From: Coturnix japonica
Taxonomy: Eukaryota; Chordata; Aves; Galliformes; Phasianidae
DNA: 64,000 nt
Assembly (NCBI RefSeq): GCF_001577835.2
Contig: NC_029516.1
Coordinates: 50,280,186-50,344,185, forward strand
Direction of reading: 5' to 3'
The notes under the pieces are model-generated. The model worked only from the letters and a program-made list of their open reading frames with translations. It had not been told where the DNA came from and did no database searches. This document shows, piece by piece, positions 45,832 through 60,800 of this stretch (within the stretch, counting starts at the first letter, position 1; every line of letters starts with the position of its first letter). The position numbers and the translations under genes are program-made.

Positions 45832-48800
45832 CTACGGTTCTTTCTCAAATTGTCTCAAACCTGCTGAAAGAAAGAAAGATTAAAGATGACCTGAAATAAC
45901 CCAAACGTATCTCTGAACTAGAGAGGGCATGACACAGCATAGCATGGCAGAAGGCAGGACATGATTGGGATGTTGCTGTGCTTGGGTATTGGACTCTCTC
46001 AGAGATGGTCTCCAAGAAGGCAAGCAGGATTTCACTGTGATGCCTCCCTCATCTCCAGCAGCCCTGGGAAACAGCCCAAGAGCTTCCCACCACAAAGGCA
46101 GTGCATGCTGCACCCAGCACATTACTGCTCCCAAGCCATGAGTATGTGGCTACAATAAAAAGCTACAGTGCTGGGCACACACACTATGAGTCCGCAGTAA
46201 AACAGAAATCCAACAGTTGAAAGCCTTCTGCTGCTATTCCTCTGCTGAAGCCCTCATCTCAACCTTAGAGAAGAGCTTCGCATTGCTGTTTCTGCTCAGC
46301 TGGGATGCTCCTGCAGGGCTCAATGGCACAGCCATGGGGACGGAGCTGCACTAGCACTAAGCCAGCCTGAAAAAACCCTCTGAACACTAACACCGTGGAG
46401 TTTTCAGCAGGCTTCACTACTGCCATGTAGCAGTCCTGAAAATCAGATGTAGGGCTTGCTCTCAGCAGTGCTGAGATCTTCCATTTTGGCTGAAATAATA
46501 CAGCTGTGCTCTTTGGGTTCTCCCTTTCCACTTGTGAAAAACATATCCATCCTCTTTGCAGCCTTTAAAAGAGCCTTTCCCAGATGCCTGGTATTTGCTG
46601 CAATTAGTTAAATGACCATCCAGTTCATCAGACCTCTCAGTTTAATGATGCTCTGCAACTATAGCAAACTTGATACCATGTCACTCTCACAATGCTTGCA
46701 AACATGGCTGGACAGCTTCTTGTCCTCAGCCCTCCCTGACATTTCAGGCTTATTTCTCAAAATAGTAGCCATATTTTGGTGATATTGCAATGGAGCCTTT
46801 TCCCCTCCTTTTTGGCAAAGGAGAAAAAGGTGGGTTTTTTTTCCATCAGCATTAAGAAGTTGTAGCATTTTAAAAACTTGGAACTGTAGTGTCTGTACAA
46901 AAATGTGCCAACATTTTGTTTCTTTTTAATAGGCAGGTGAATTATTATAATTACTTACCATTAGTCTCTGATTTTTTCCCTGTAGCTGTTACCTGTTTGA
47001 AAAAATAATAACACCTTATTAAAGTTGAATGTGGAAAAATGTAGTTACTTATAATAAGGGGGAAAATCATCTCGATGCTAAAGGCATAGTTCCAAGCACA
47101 ACTCAGTTCTTCCAAATAGAAGTATAAAAGTTACGTGCTATCTATGGCTTACAGTGCCTCACTGCACTTCACTTTTATAGATAAAAAGGTACATTAATAA
47201 CACAAGACGTGTAGAAGTCTAATTCCAACTGTCTGACAGTATGGCAAACATTGCCTCCCCCAACCCCACAAAAGAAACCCTCACACAGAGGTATCAACAT
47301 TTTAACCATATGCATTTCACGTTACCTTTGAAGAAGAAGCAGCTGGCTTATCAACTGACTGCTTCTCCCAGAGATTACGTTTGCCGGATACATCTCCTGG
47401 TCTTAAATCCTGTATATTTAAATCAATGTCAGAGAACAACAACAAAAAAGCTTCAGTTCAGGTTTATCTTAATTTGATAGAGGAAAAGTTTGAACATGAC
47501 TTGCTCATAAGAAGAGTAGAGGAGCATCTACAAATGGTCAATATTATATTGTTCATCAAGTATAAATCTCTCCTCATGTATACATGCTTAAAAACAAAGT
47601 CCAGTCCTGCTGCATCTATTTGTTTTTTCACAGACAGGCTATAATGTATTACTTTCATCCCAGGCAGAACCATGAAAAGCTACTTTTTAAAGGAAAATAT
47701 AATTCTTCAAAAATAATATTTCAGTTAAGGAGGAATTCTAAGGACGTTTTTCTCAGGTATGTTCAATCAGAATCAAGACATTTCATTAAAATAAGAGTTT
47801 AAAAATAGGTTTTAATACAGCAGATACTTCTCTGCATTCATGTCCATCTGAATTTACATTGTGCAATGTCCATTGAGTTTTCTGCACACGAGGATTTCTA
47901 ACTTAGCATAGAAAAACGCTTAGTGATGTACAAAAATCTCTGAAAGAGGCATTTAAACCCAGCAGTGAAGTCACAGATTAACCAGATACAGTTAAGATCT
48001 GAAGCCTATTCTGTACCCCAGAAAGTGAGTTCGGTAACAGAGGGAGAACAAGATAGCAAAACTGCAGTGGACTGTCTGCATGTCTGCTCTCAAATACTTC
48101 AAAATATTTATTTATTGTGAGGGAATGGGGCGGGGAGTTATTTAGTAACTATGGAATTGTAGGTTTCCCTTAGATTTAGCCTCATAAAAAATAAAAACGA
48201 CACAGATTCCATTTTTCAAGGTCAGTTACAGATAGTTTTACCTGACCAACTTAGAAAAGAGACCCACAAAGAGGAGGAGGACTGCAGGTTTCTTCAAGCA
48301 GAGATATTGAAAGAAGAAAGAACAATCTATTGAGAAAGAGGGAAATGAAGACACAGATAGAAACAGTTGTCAGAGAAGAAAACTAAAGGTTGATTTTGTG
48401 TTATTTAAAAGTTGAAACTTAGAAGAAAATCTGGAGGCAAATTGTGTACTGTTTTTCAGCAGTTGTAATTAAATAGAGCCACCATAATGACTTCTTTTCT
48501 CTATGCAGCAATCAGTAAATATGAACATGCGGGACAACACCACAACTTGCAAGTTCTTTGGTACAAATAAGCACATGAATAAAGAAAGTGTATGTCAAGC
48601 TACATCTCTTATAAGGGGCACGTGAACTAGCAGAAACAAACTACACAAGGATATGGGAAGAAACCGCTTATTTAATAAAACACCAAAGCTAAATCATTAA
48701 CACAATGAATTATGTCTTTCCATTCCCCTTGGGGAATTGCACACCCAGTGCCTCAGTTCCTCACCTCTGCCCTTACCTACCCAACAATTACCTGTTTCTG

Positions 48801-51800
48801 CTCCTTTCCTTGTCTACACTGCTGCTTCTCATTTTCTTACTTAGCTAATTTGTTCACATTTTCTGCTCTGCTTCCTGCTGAAGAAATAGGCAGGCTAAGG
48901 AGCCTTCATTAAGAATGACATTTATGCCCTAAAAGGACTACAGAATTTCAACTATGTCTACAAAATTACTCAGACAATTTTTATGGGGCAAAGGCCAAAG
49001 CACAAGCGTTCCATTCAAAGTCTATATCTGGTAACTTCTGAATTAACAAGGCCTTCACAGACAGAAATGTCTTTCTCTGCTAAGGGAGCACTGTCTCTCT
49101 AAAGCACACTTCAGTTTTAAGATGAGAATTGCCCTGTTCCCTATCCTTTTTTCTGATTGTCCAAGAATTAACAGCAGGAGGGCCTCTGTGAGCTTCCAGG
49201 AGAGGATGGGCAGTCATGTTCCTCTAAACACCATTAGTCAATTAAGGAAGCACCATCACCAACTCTGTCCCAGGAGAGAACCCACCCATGGAAGAGATTG
49301 TTGCAGGTTAACTTACAGAAGGTTTTGGAGCAGGTGATTTATTATCTGGGGTCTTGGTTAGCCATTCATTGATACGACTGGAGACACCAACTTTCAGGCC
49401 AGCAGTTTCCTACAAAATAGTAAAATCTTATCAGAAGACTTTCAGAGTAGGTTTTGATACATTTTTAATGGTTTGGATTTAAAAGCAAAGTCAAACCCCT
49501 TTAAAGTAGATATCCTCACTGAAGTTACGGCTGAGTCATCCAGCCTACTCTGAAGACACTGCCGCTATGAACTACACAGTACTGCTTCCCCCTAGTTTTC
49601 ATTAAAGGTAAATGTGGTCTGACAGACATTTTAGTGCTAATCCAAAAACAAACCTTAGACACAAATATCCTATTTCTATAATAACTTCAGCTTCTAAGGA
49701 GAAAAAAAAATACAGCCTAAAGAAGAAGGGACACCAACAAGTTATTTGGTCTACATTTTTGTTTGTCAAACATTTTTTTTTTTCCAAGAAACATATGATA
49801 GAGGAGCTAACTGGCCTAAAATTACTATCATTTAAAGAAATCTTAAAAGATTAGAACCAATTACCAAAAGTTGGCTATTTATAAGTATCCTCCTTTAGTC
49901 CTAGTCTATGGCTTGGCTTTTCAGCTGAGAGGAATCCTCATCAGCTCACATAAATTTATAGAAAGGAAATCTGGCCTTAAGAGTTTATGTAGAGTAGATA
50001 AATGCCCCACAAATGCTTCTGTCCATGATCTATAAAACATCAGTAGCTTGTCTGTTAAATCCTACTCTGTCCCTAAAAAAATCATTCCTAACACAAAGAA
50101 CATCTTCGTACCCAGCTTGAACTATCCATAATTTATCACAGTGTGTTACTAAATTCTTCCATTACAGTCAATACTGCAGCAATATCATTCTGTGGACTTC
50201 TGAGGCTTTCAAGATCCTTTGTGAAATTCTTCACTAGTGATACCAAGGGGAGCAGACATGCTTACTCTACATGAACTGCAAGATAAAGCCCATGACATAA
50301 TTCTGTATAATCACCATGTGAAATTAAATACATACTTTATTTGGTGTTCCTGCTCCCCCAGGTGATGAAAAAACATTCCCTTTCTCCCACATGCTCTTGA
50401 TATTACGGACACCCTCAGCTGGAACAGGAAGGTCAGAGGCTGCTGGTTTGGCTGGTTTTGCAGCCTTGTTGCCCTGCAAAAGAATTGAGGCAGCTGGCAT
50501 TAAGAACCAAACTTGCAGTAAGTTCTAGCTGTGACCACACAAAGATGGAGATAAGGGACCCTGCTGAAAGATGCCATTGAGATTCTTTCTGATTTGCCAC
50601 TGGTCAGGCACTGTTGACGCAAGAGGCTTTGAAAACTAAAGTCATGCAGATTTTTGCATTATTTACACTTCTAAAGGTTGTAGAAAAGCACTGCTCTGAA
50701 TGCAACTGATCCAAGGTTTTGATTTGTCTTCTTTTGAGTCACACCACTCAAATACTGACATAGTATCAGTATGCCTCTTTCACTGACATCGCTAGGGAAA
50801 TTGTAATGCAGAGGTGACTTTGTCATCCATCATCAGATTTGCTTTACCTGCCCCAAACAAGATAACCTCACAGCCTGCAATTCTAGAGGCAAATTTAAGT
50901 CATTACATTATATTTGGAATTATGTCAGCTTTTTAGGAGAGGGGTGGGGTGGGTGCCAGTTTAGGTTTTTTTGGCAGTTTGCTTTTGCATGGTTACCAAA
51001 AGAAGTGGGCCAAACATAGTCTCCTCCTCCCCTTCAAAATCCTTGTACATTTTACACAGTACAGTCTTGAGAGGAGGAGAAACCTACGTGAGCTACCAAG
51101 ATAATATCCCTTTTAATAATCTTCTTATTCCCATTATACTTAATACCTCAGGTCTGCTGCATTAACCAATGGCTTACACATTACCTGCACTCACTGACTC
51201 ACAAAAGTGTTTCATAAACAAGCACATAAAAAACTACTTTTTCTTGAACTATGAGCAGGGGAAAAAAAAAACCAAACAAAAACACCCAAGTTCTGTTTTA
51301 AAAGAACATTATTGGCTGTTCTTTGCTGAAAACACCTGGGGTTGAATTCTACTTGTCTTTATAATTATTATCCTGCTTCTTCTTTGTCACTTCATATCTC
51401 CCTAATTCACTCAAGTTTCTCGTTCTGCCCAGGATTTTCACTCTGAAGTGGCAGAGTAAGCAAAACAGTCCCAATTCCTTGCTCTCTTATAAGCTATTAA
51501 GTGACACTAAGCAAATTAGCTCAGGATGACTATCATCTGTCTGCTAAGAGACAGGATACAGATGTCACTCAAGAGATGCTGACTGAATCCTTCAAGTGCT
51601 TCTCCAAGCTTACAAAGTAGGCAATAAGTTTTGTAGCCCAGAAGGGAAGAAGTGAATCAAAGACTATGTTTAATTGTATATATATGTTAGTTATTGGCAT
51701 GCCTCAAGCATTTTATTTTGGAGTCTCTTTAAAAAGAACCTTTGAGAAAACAAACAAAAAAGCAATCAAAGAAACAGACAAAAAAAGATGATATTTTTAA

Positions 51801-54800
51801 ACAGTAAAATATAGGATGATTATTAAAGCCCAAAAGCCATTAGTAAATAAAGTCATTGTGACCTGTAATTAACTTACCACAACTGCGCTAGTGTATTGCT
51901 CAAGTCTACTGTCAATCTTTGAGACAACTGCTGTTGTGTGGGCAGGTTTCGCACCACTTCAGGGAGCAGAAAAGAGAAAGAAATTGTTACTTACTATGAT
52001 TAAACATTTTGGCTGAATATACAATATGTTTGTTGGTGTGGTTTTTTTTTACCTCTTCTGAGCGGATTTATTCAAAAATTCTGCTCGTTCCTCTATCTAG
52101 AAGAGAAAGAAACAAGAGTTACAAATTTAAAGGTTATAGACAGACAACTTGTACAAGGCTGGGATATAACACCATTTTAAATGACAAAAGATCAGTCTAA
52201 AAGAGATGAGTTCCAAGAGAAATCACCACAGACACACGCTGAGGTTTGTAATTAGGAGCCTCAACAGATGCATTAGGAGTAGATATAGAAGAATGTATTT
52301 GCATTTTGGGTCAGAAATACTTTAAACAATCAACTTCCTCACGTCTCTTCCACATCATGTAGTTCTATGTCTTGTCTCAGGCTCTATACTTTCACTTAAG
52401 AGTGAAGAAACACGCTACTCCAGGGGATAGAAATGACTGTTCATCAGCCTTGTCATACTCCTAGGGATTCCCTGTTCTCAGCATCCATTGCCCATTCTCA
52501 AATCACTTTAACAATGACTCCTGCAGCACTTCTGCCTTCAAGGTAAGGCAATAAGAGCCCTTCCTTTATAAGGTTCTCCTCGGTGCACTTTAGCATTAAG
52601 GCTGTATGAGATGCGCCAGTCATACACCAATCCCATCAAAGGGCATACATGTTTTCCTTCTTTAGATCATATAAGCAAAAGCTAATGTTCTTCACATCAG
52701 TGTAGAATTTGCCCAAGAAGACAACCAGAAGAACTCTCCAGATAGTGTCACATCCATCTCGAAAGCACCTCTAAAGTTTTAATGAATGCATACAATTTAC
52801 AGAGTAATTTATAGAATTTTAGTTACCAATAAAACATCTCAAAGCAGTCTGATGCAGAATGATGGGCTTTTGCCTGAGCTTGCACCAGCTGTTTCACCTC
52901 ACTCTCACTAGATGGCAGCAATACACCAGAGAGGAACTGCAGAGCACAGCAGCACACACAGGGATGCAGGTCGGCCGCCCTTCCCCTTCCATCCTCACAG
53001 TGAGCAACTTAGTTTTTCCCAAGGGAAACACAGTAGCGTTGCAATAAAGCAAGTAAATAATTTGATTTAAAGCAACTAGATGGATTTACGATGTTAAAAC
53101 ACATCGCCTCACCGCAATTATGGTATAGTACGAAGTTTCCCAAAGCACTGATTTCTGGGCCATAAACAGCAGTAACCAAAATATGGGTTGTATCAACCAG
53201 AGCTGTTGGTTTTTCCTGTTGTCTGGATGAATGCAGGAGTAAATCCCCCAGCTGCATCAGTGAAACACTTGTTTGTAGGAAGAGTAGTAAGGAATATCCC
53301 AAAGAACCAGAGCTCCGGTTAACTACACTATAAATCACTTACAGCATCTTCTAGTTCAGATCAACTCAGATTCCACTTGAAGTCTTACAAAGGGGACAGA
53401 TCTTAAAAGTTTTTTAAAATAAGCTAAACACCAGAGTCTATGGAAACTTCTTATGTTCATAAAGGAAAGACATTTCTCTACAGCAGGAAAACCCAGCTGG
53501 CACAGGCATTAGGAGAACAGCCTGTGCCTATGGAGAAGAGGGACATAAATTACTGAGGTTGTAGTAAAAAGATGCGGAATTATTCCTTACCCTCTGGTAA
53601 CAACAATGATCTGAGCATTTTTTTGTGGTATCAAAAATAGGCTGGGAACTGCTTGAAACAGGAGGATGGGGAAGGAAACTTGAAATAGAGGGAAACAGGA
53701 GAGTAGTCAGAAAGTCGCTGTGAGAGCTGGACATGATCCTCTTTCTGAGGAAGAACACGCCTTGTGTGGATGGGTAACACATTTTCTGCACATTTATATA
53801 AGGGCTTCATTTATAGAACATTTGCCTTAAAGCTCTGCATGCCATGCACAGAAGAATATATTGCAAACACAGCTGTGCACACAAATTCACTCAGCATACA
53901 GCTCAAATACATTCAGACTGCACAGCAATATCTAAAGGTTATGTACTACTGCACAGCACACAAACTCCATGCAAATAATTTTAAATGTTTGACACATACA
54001 GTGAACAATATTACAAAATAGATCTGCAAGACAAACAGGGAACGCAAGGTGATTATCACAAAATGTAAGGTATTTCCTCAGTTTGAGATCAAGAAATAAA
54101 AAGAATCTTGCTAAACACTTTGGAACTATGTTCTGTCACTGTGGAATACTTTCCATACCTCTAGCACAAAACACACATAGTCTGAAAAGTCAATCTGCCA
54201 GTCTCTAATTAAACTATGAGCAGAGAAAAAGAACCTGGGATCTCCTGAAACATCTCTCCCACCCAACCTCAGTTGCTTGAAAGTTTAGCATTTAGTCCAA
54301 ACTACTCATTTTACCCTCTATAGTCAGTGGAGAGATCGAAGATCTCACCTCACCCTGAGGAAGACGGACCTGCTTGTCCAACAGTGCTGACTCCTCACTC
54401 TATCAACTGCCAAATAAGCCTAGACTGGTCAACAAAGACACCTAGATGGACACCTTCTCTTCTGCTGGTGAATCTGGATGAAATTAAACCCTCTAGGAAC
54501 TAGCTCCTGCCTAAAGCCTGATGATAGCTGTGTGTCAACAAAAGCACCCAGCCATTTAACTGTATCTCTGCAGTTATCACTACAAAGCAGTGACTTGCAC
54601 CGTGGTTCCCATTCTACTCAGTGCTTTGAGGTGCCCTTATCATGGCAGTAGCCACCAATGACATAAATGTAAAACAAACAGTTCTACAGTTGACTGGGGC
54701 CTTTCTCAACAGGGATAGCACACACAGGTGGCAAGAAATAAATTAAGCAAGATGTTACACAACAATATAGGAATGCACTTATACATATTAAATATTTTAT

Positions 54801-57800
54801 AGATGCATTTTAATCTCTGATCGTGCAAGAATTTGCTCAATTATTAAAAATCCAGTTTAAATGTGGGAGTCAAAGTGTGCTCTATTCCATCTGTACATCC
54901 TCCAAGAACAGAAACTGAATGAAAAAGGAATGAGTTAATACACAGTTTGAGCCAATGACATGGGAAACACGTACCATCTAAATATTTCCAGTAATGTTTG
55001 TTTGATGCATAGTTTTTAAATGATTATTAGGAATTTAAAATTGCGTATTGGATACTATGCAACAAGATTTCTTGTAAACGGACAGACTGAAAAAATTATG
55101 TGTCGAGAAAGAGAGGGAAGAGGAAACACACATAAAAACAGAAATCACTTTCTTATAATTTCATCTCATGTCTCAGAGGTAGAAGAACCTGGTGGAAATT
55201 TACTCTGTGTGATAGCTGGTAGTCTCTGGGAGTAAATAGCTTCTCCTTAGCCTTGCCTCCCATTCTCTTTTGCTGGGCTTTTTCCTCCGCTTTCAGCAGC
55301 ATCTGTGCAGAATAAGCCAACTTGTGTGCCCCGGTGGCGCAGTGGTAGAAGTGCCGCGTTGCAACACCGGGGCCTGGGTGTTCGAATCCCCTGTGGCGCA
55401 AGTGGTAGAAGTGCCGCTCTGCAGCACAGAGGCTCGAATACCGGGGGTTGGACTTGATGATCTCTAAGGTCCCTTCCAACCCGCACAAGACTATTACTAT
55501 TACTACTATTACTCCAGTCTACCTGAAAGACCACAGCGTTACTATCAGCAGCAAAGAAGGGAAAAAGCAAGCATCACAAATCCTGCCCTTGCCCTCCCGT
55601 TTTCCTGCCCCAAGAACAGATCATCTCCTCGAAAGCACTGATTGAGCAGAGTCTAATTCTTTCTGGTCAGTGCTCCAGTTCTCAGATATTGAGCAACAAT
55701 GAGATATGAGCAGATGGGTCTTTTAAAAAAATAAAATAATCTCAAGCCTGAAAAGTTCTGTTTCTTACTTAGTTGCCAGTGCTGCCCTGTGGAAAGCTGG
55801 CTGCCACATCAGCCCGTGCATGGCTGGAGATGTCTGCAGCAAAAGCAGGAGATATCCCCAGTGCCCTTGTGTCCTCCTGCTGCTTCCTCCACTTAGCACC
55901 TAACTGCTTCTGCATTTCTGTAGTGTCGATGAAGCTCCTCACCATCACCAAATGAGAATCAGTACTGAAATATCCTGTTCTCTCCAGATTAAACTAGAGA
56001 ACAAGATGCCAATAATGCTCTTTCCAAAAGAAAGCATGAGAAATTAACCTCTCTAAAACAAAGGAACACAACGAGTAGGCAGGAAATCTTATTCTTCTAC
56101 TGCAGCACCATTTGCGAGAACTAAACTAGAGAGAGTATGAGGTACAGCGGGATGGGAGAGCAGCAAAGGCGGTTCCAGAGACTCTGTTCTTATGAAGACT
56201 AAAAAAAGAAGAAAGAAAAAGAGAGAAAGAGAGAGACAGAGAGAGAGCAGAGGCAGCACAGAGATTTGGTACTGCAGCTAGAACCCCTGGGGAACCCACA
56301 GCCTTAATAAATTCAAGCTGCTCTGTCCCTAAGCTACGAATGAATCTAGCCTATATTCACTTTGCATCCTTCTTTCTTACTGTCCCCTCTGAAAAAACTC
56401 AGCCCCTGTGCCCTCTCTAGAAAGACTCCATGCTGCACAGGCTCCAGCACTTGCAACTCCCCTAAAATTAACTGTCAAAGTCCCTGAAGGTACCATGTCA
56501 GTCAATATTACCTCTCCTTTCCTATTCTGTTTACTTCAAATGCAGTCACCTAGCTTCTAGGGACAACAGAGCTCAATTCCATCCGACATCTCAGACTCCC
56601 ATTTTGATCATGACAGCAACCATCTGTGGTGCACTCTGTGGTCCTGCTGAAACAGCATCTAGGCTTTTAGGGAAGTATTTAACAGTTAAAACAACAGGAG
56701 TTGTTCAGCACCTTGTAGACCATTATCTGTTATGGACAAACTAGATAATCACATTAGTACTTTCTAAATACATGTATTTTTATTAAGTCCATGTTTGTAT
56801 CTTTACACATCTGCATCCACGAGCTATGCAATACATGGAGATGAGCTGTATATCTTGGTCTCTAAATTCTGAGTCTGCTCATCAAGCTACTCCATGCCTT
56901 GCTTGATGGATTAATGCCCCATCCATAGATGATAATGCACCATACTATTTTCAGCCTTTCTCTCTTCCTCCCTTTGTTCTAGTTGTCCACCTTGTAAAAA
57001 ACACATTCTGCTCTCTTCATCTAAGTCATTTCTAGGAACTTCTTTTTCTTCCCTAAAGTTCACAACATCAGAAAGAACACAGGAGAAAAATATCTAGGAG
57101 AAGACAGAGTGTGCAGATGCATCATCCAGTCTTCTAATACTGAACCTCTTTTTTTTTTTTTTTTTCTTTCTTAATTCCAATGGCCCACCCACAATTGAGC
57201 ATTTATGGCTCTCACATGATTCACAACACAGAGGATACATTTATCAAGGGAGAAAATATGTGCCAGCAGATGCTTTACCACTCAAAAGATACTTGGTCGG
57301 TTAACAACCAAATGAAAAGGCTGTACACCGACTAGGTTAGGCCAGCTGGAGAAGTCTGTCGAAACAAAAGGTGATGACAGTCACTTTTCTCTAAAAACTG
57401 GAGTTTGGCATTCAGTAATTAAAACTAGATTATTTTCTGCTCAGCTACTGACCACAGAAGGCCAAGGAACAGTTTTGGGCATGAGGATCAAGAGTATTAC
57501 ATACATATTCTGGCCACCCACAGACACCAGACTGAAATATGTAGAGGATCACCAATTTCCAGAGAAACTGAAAGAAAAGCAGGTACAGAGTTGCATGTAT
57601 CAGCTTTTGTAACAAAACAAAACAAAACAAAACAAAACAACACAAAACAAAACAAAACCCAAAACAAAAACATCTTGCTACCTACCAGGCTATCAAAACA
57701 TCAGCAATTACCATTGGTAAAAAAAAAAAAAAAAAAAAGAACCTCAAATGCTTAACGTTATGAATATCCCAGCTTTCCTCTAAAAATACTTTTAGTAGCA

Positions 57801-60800
57801 TCAATCCAAAAGTTCTCTGAAAGCTGTGAACCTCCTGCCAAATCCACTGTTTTGTCCCACTCTCCCCAAAATTATGATCTGCATCTTGCTATTATGTGTT
57901 TTCAAGTATAATTTTCTCTCTTATGAGTCATCTGTGAACTAAAGCTCCAAACATATGTCATAAAAGGCATCTTAATAAACAGAAGGATGGGAAAAAAGCC
58001 CTCTCAGGAGGACTGGGAAGAAGCTGTGCAATTACAGTGTCCATTCCTGACACAGCCTTTTGCAACCAAAATTGCAAGACCAGGTTTATCTAATAGGATA
58101 GAGCTGTGAAGCTTGGCAACCTTCATTTACAGCTGTATGTGTTCTGCCCTCAAATTTCAAGTTCAGATGTTTCTGAGGAGTCAAAGCCAAGTCCAGCCAA
58201 AAGTATCTGGCCACTGTATTTTCTGGAACAGAACCCAAAACCATATGGGGCTGAAGCTCCACATCAGTTTGAGGAGTGAACTTTGTAAGCAGAAATGTCA
58301 TTCTGACAAAATGCAGCTTTGCCACTCATGAATGGCATTTCTTCATCCCATGCAGATCTAATTTATGATCTGATGCGAGCTTCTACCTGACAACCTCATG
58401 CCGAGTTCATTTTCCTCCTTGGCCTACTAAGTGGTCCTTTTTGTCAGACATTTTGGATTTTTATTTGACTAATACCTCAAATTGGAAAAAAAAAAAAAAA
58501 AAAAAAAAAAAAGATAGGTCAAAATGATAAACAGAACTGTAGTTTGAACCTGAGCTGAGAAAGAGACTAGAAAAAATACCAAAACAAAATTCCCAATAAT
58601 TTCACTGGGTCCAAGATTTCTCTTCTATGCTGAAAGATCATTTCAATGATTTATCTGACATGCAAAATAATACAGGCCACAGAAGACCACTTAGAAATTC
58701 CTGCAGCAAGGGAACGCTTTGTTTTGTTTTTAAATATTATGTAAGAAAATGAAATTGAGCGCAGTATTTCCAGATATTGTTTCAGAGGGATTAGGCATAA
58801 CATAGACCTCCCATATGAGACACTTTCAACTAATGATACTTAGGCTGAGTATACTTAAAAGACAAAGTAATATGGCAATGGAGAAAGTAATCATGGATAA
58901 GGAAAACGACAAAGAACATCTGTGATCTTTTCTGCCCCAGCTCACAAATCAGTTCTATAATAAACTGAGAAATTGGAGTAGCAACACAACTCTGAGTTCC
59001 CAAAATAATTTCCTCTTGAAGGTGATGAAGCATTTTGGACATTATTGACATTGCTGAATAACTCTCAGGCTAGACAATTTTTAGAAAGCATCTCTAATCC
59101 TCAATCACGTCAATGAATTAAGTCTTTAAGCTGTAGGTTTTAGGCTAAGACCTATTTCAAAGCATTGGCCCAAGTATGATATCAAGTAATTTACACAGTG
59201 CTTTGGTGTTGGGTAGTTGCTTTGGACTAAAACACCCATTAATTTTTTGGTACTAAACAGAAGATAGCAGGGAGGTTACCTTGAGAGATGAACCTTTAGG
59301 ACCGAAACATTTAAATGGCTTCTTTTCTTCAGATACGCCATCTTCTGGCACTTTCTGACGTTTCTCAGCAGCTTCAGCTCTTCTCCTTTCAATTTCTTCC
59401 TTCATCCTCTTCTTTTCCTCCTAAAAAGTATTAATTCATTCTTTCAGAAACTTCATCACCATTACAAGACTTTGCTGTCCTGCAAAAATTTGTCAGACTA
59501 TCGAAGAACAGATTTTTTTATGCTAGCTAAAACAGTTCAGTGAATGCTATCTGAATGCTAGTAACATACTGGTGACAATACATCACAGTAGCAAGTGAAG
59601 AAGACAATTACTCCATACTCCTTTAATGTCTCCTCACAGCGATGTCAGCAGATTTACCGCCAAACAGTGTCACTTACAGAGAACAAAGCACATTTATAAA
59701 AACATGATTTCATTAAGAACTCAAGGTCAGAAACTTAGGTATTTGTATTTAAAAATATTTCTGAAGAACACTCAGCTGAACTGAAAAAACCTGCAAACAG
59801 GTTTTCGAGTGAACTAGTCAACCAGCTTGTACAGATTGCTATTTGTCTAAACTGGTGTAAGAACCAAAAAATCTCATGGTCTCATTTTGCTTCCCAAATT
59901 CAGTTTCTCTGTACCCTCAAGCTTCATCTTTGTATTGTTTCTCTCTCAGTCTTCTCTAGCAATTGTACCAAGGTTAATATTTCACGTGGAAAAAAATTGA
60001 TAAGATGCCCAAAAAGTGAAGATGAAATGCTTATAGTTTTCCCTCCACAGAGAAAACGAGTTTTTACTTTCAGAGTTGCAAGTTGAAGCACAACCATTGT
60101 GAGTGCTGGTTAGCGGAGTCTTTCACACAGTTAAGTCACTGTGCAATTCAGCATCTATTTAATCCTACTGTAAAAAGCATAGCATGTTAAAGCAATTGGC
60201 ATTTATCTACAAGCACTATTATTATTCTTCCACCATTTGTTTTCCAAACAAGTAAGATTCCTTAATGATGCACCAGAGATTTTAAAATTCTATTTATAAA
60301 GTCTCTTGGCAAAGGAAGCACAAGCAAACAGATGTGCTTGGGTACTCAATATTTAAACAGGCAAAAATATCTTCCTAATGAGATCTTGCCCATCACAACT
60401 GTATATAACATTAGCATTCCAGTTCATCTGCGGCAGATGAATTTTTGCCACATCCTTTCTAATTTGAGTTGTGCAACATCAAAGAGACACTGAAAATAAA
60501 TTAAGAAGTCTGTGGCTATAAGAGCCTCCAAAATGTTAGCCAAAAAGCGTATAAATATGCAGCTGCTGTAGATGGCATCCTGACTAATTAAGACATTATT
60601 AGAGCCTTGTCTTCCTTGAGGCTAGAACTGCAGTTTTTCTTGGTATCCTGAATGTTTTACCTTGGGTTCTCACTGGAAATCTATGTGATGTGGTTGACTG
60701 ATACAAAATACAGCACGCCTGCAGTTAAATCTGTAGGTTAGAGGAATGGGGTAATTTTAATGCCAATGGCATATTTGAGATACGGTCTATCCATTGTGAT

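Larger units (their letters stand above)
52097..59279 (-). other. CALD1 intron of 7.2 kb
   Basis: This is the largest intron contained in the window, lying between the exon ending GPKGSSLK and the exon starting IEERAEF. It carries a SINE copy (55328-55513), a GA-rich tract (56200-56250), a T run (57150-57166), an AAAAC repeat (57609-57658) and A runs (57720-57738, 58486-58512). No further exon is seen. Confidence 0.75.

Noticed and set aside
55328-55442. Two tandem tRNA genes
   Set aside because: The A and B boxes are good, but the cloverleaf pairing is poor and the heads are fused to a CR1-like tail. A second dispersed copy exists, so this is a SINE.
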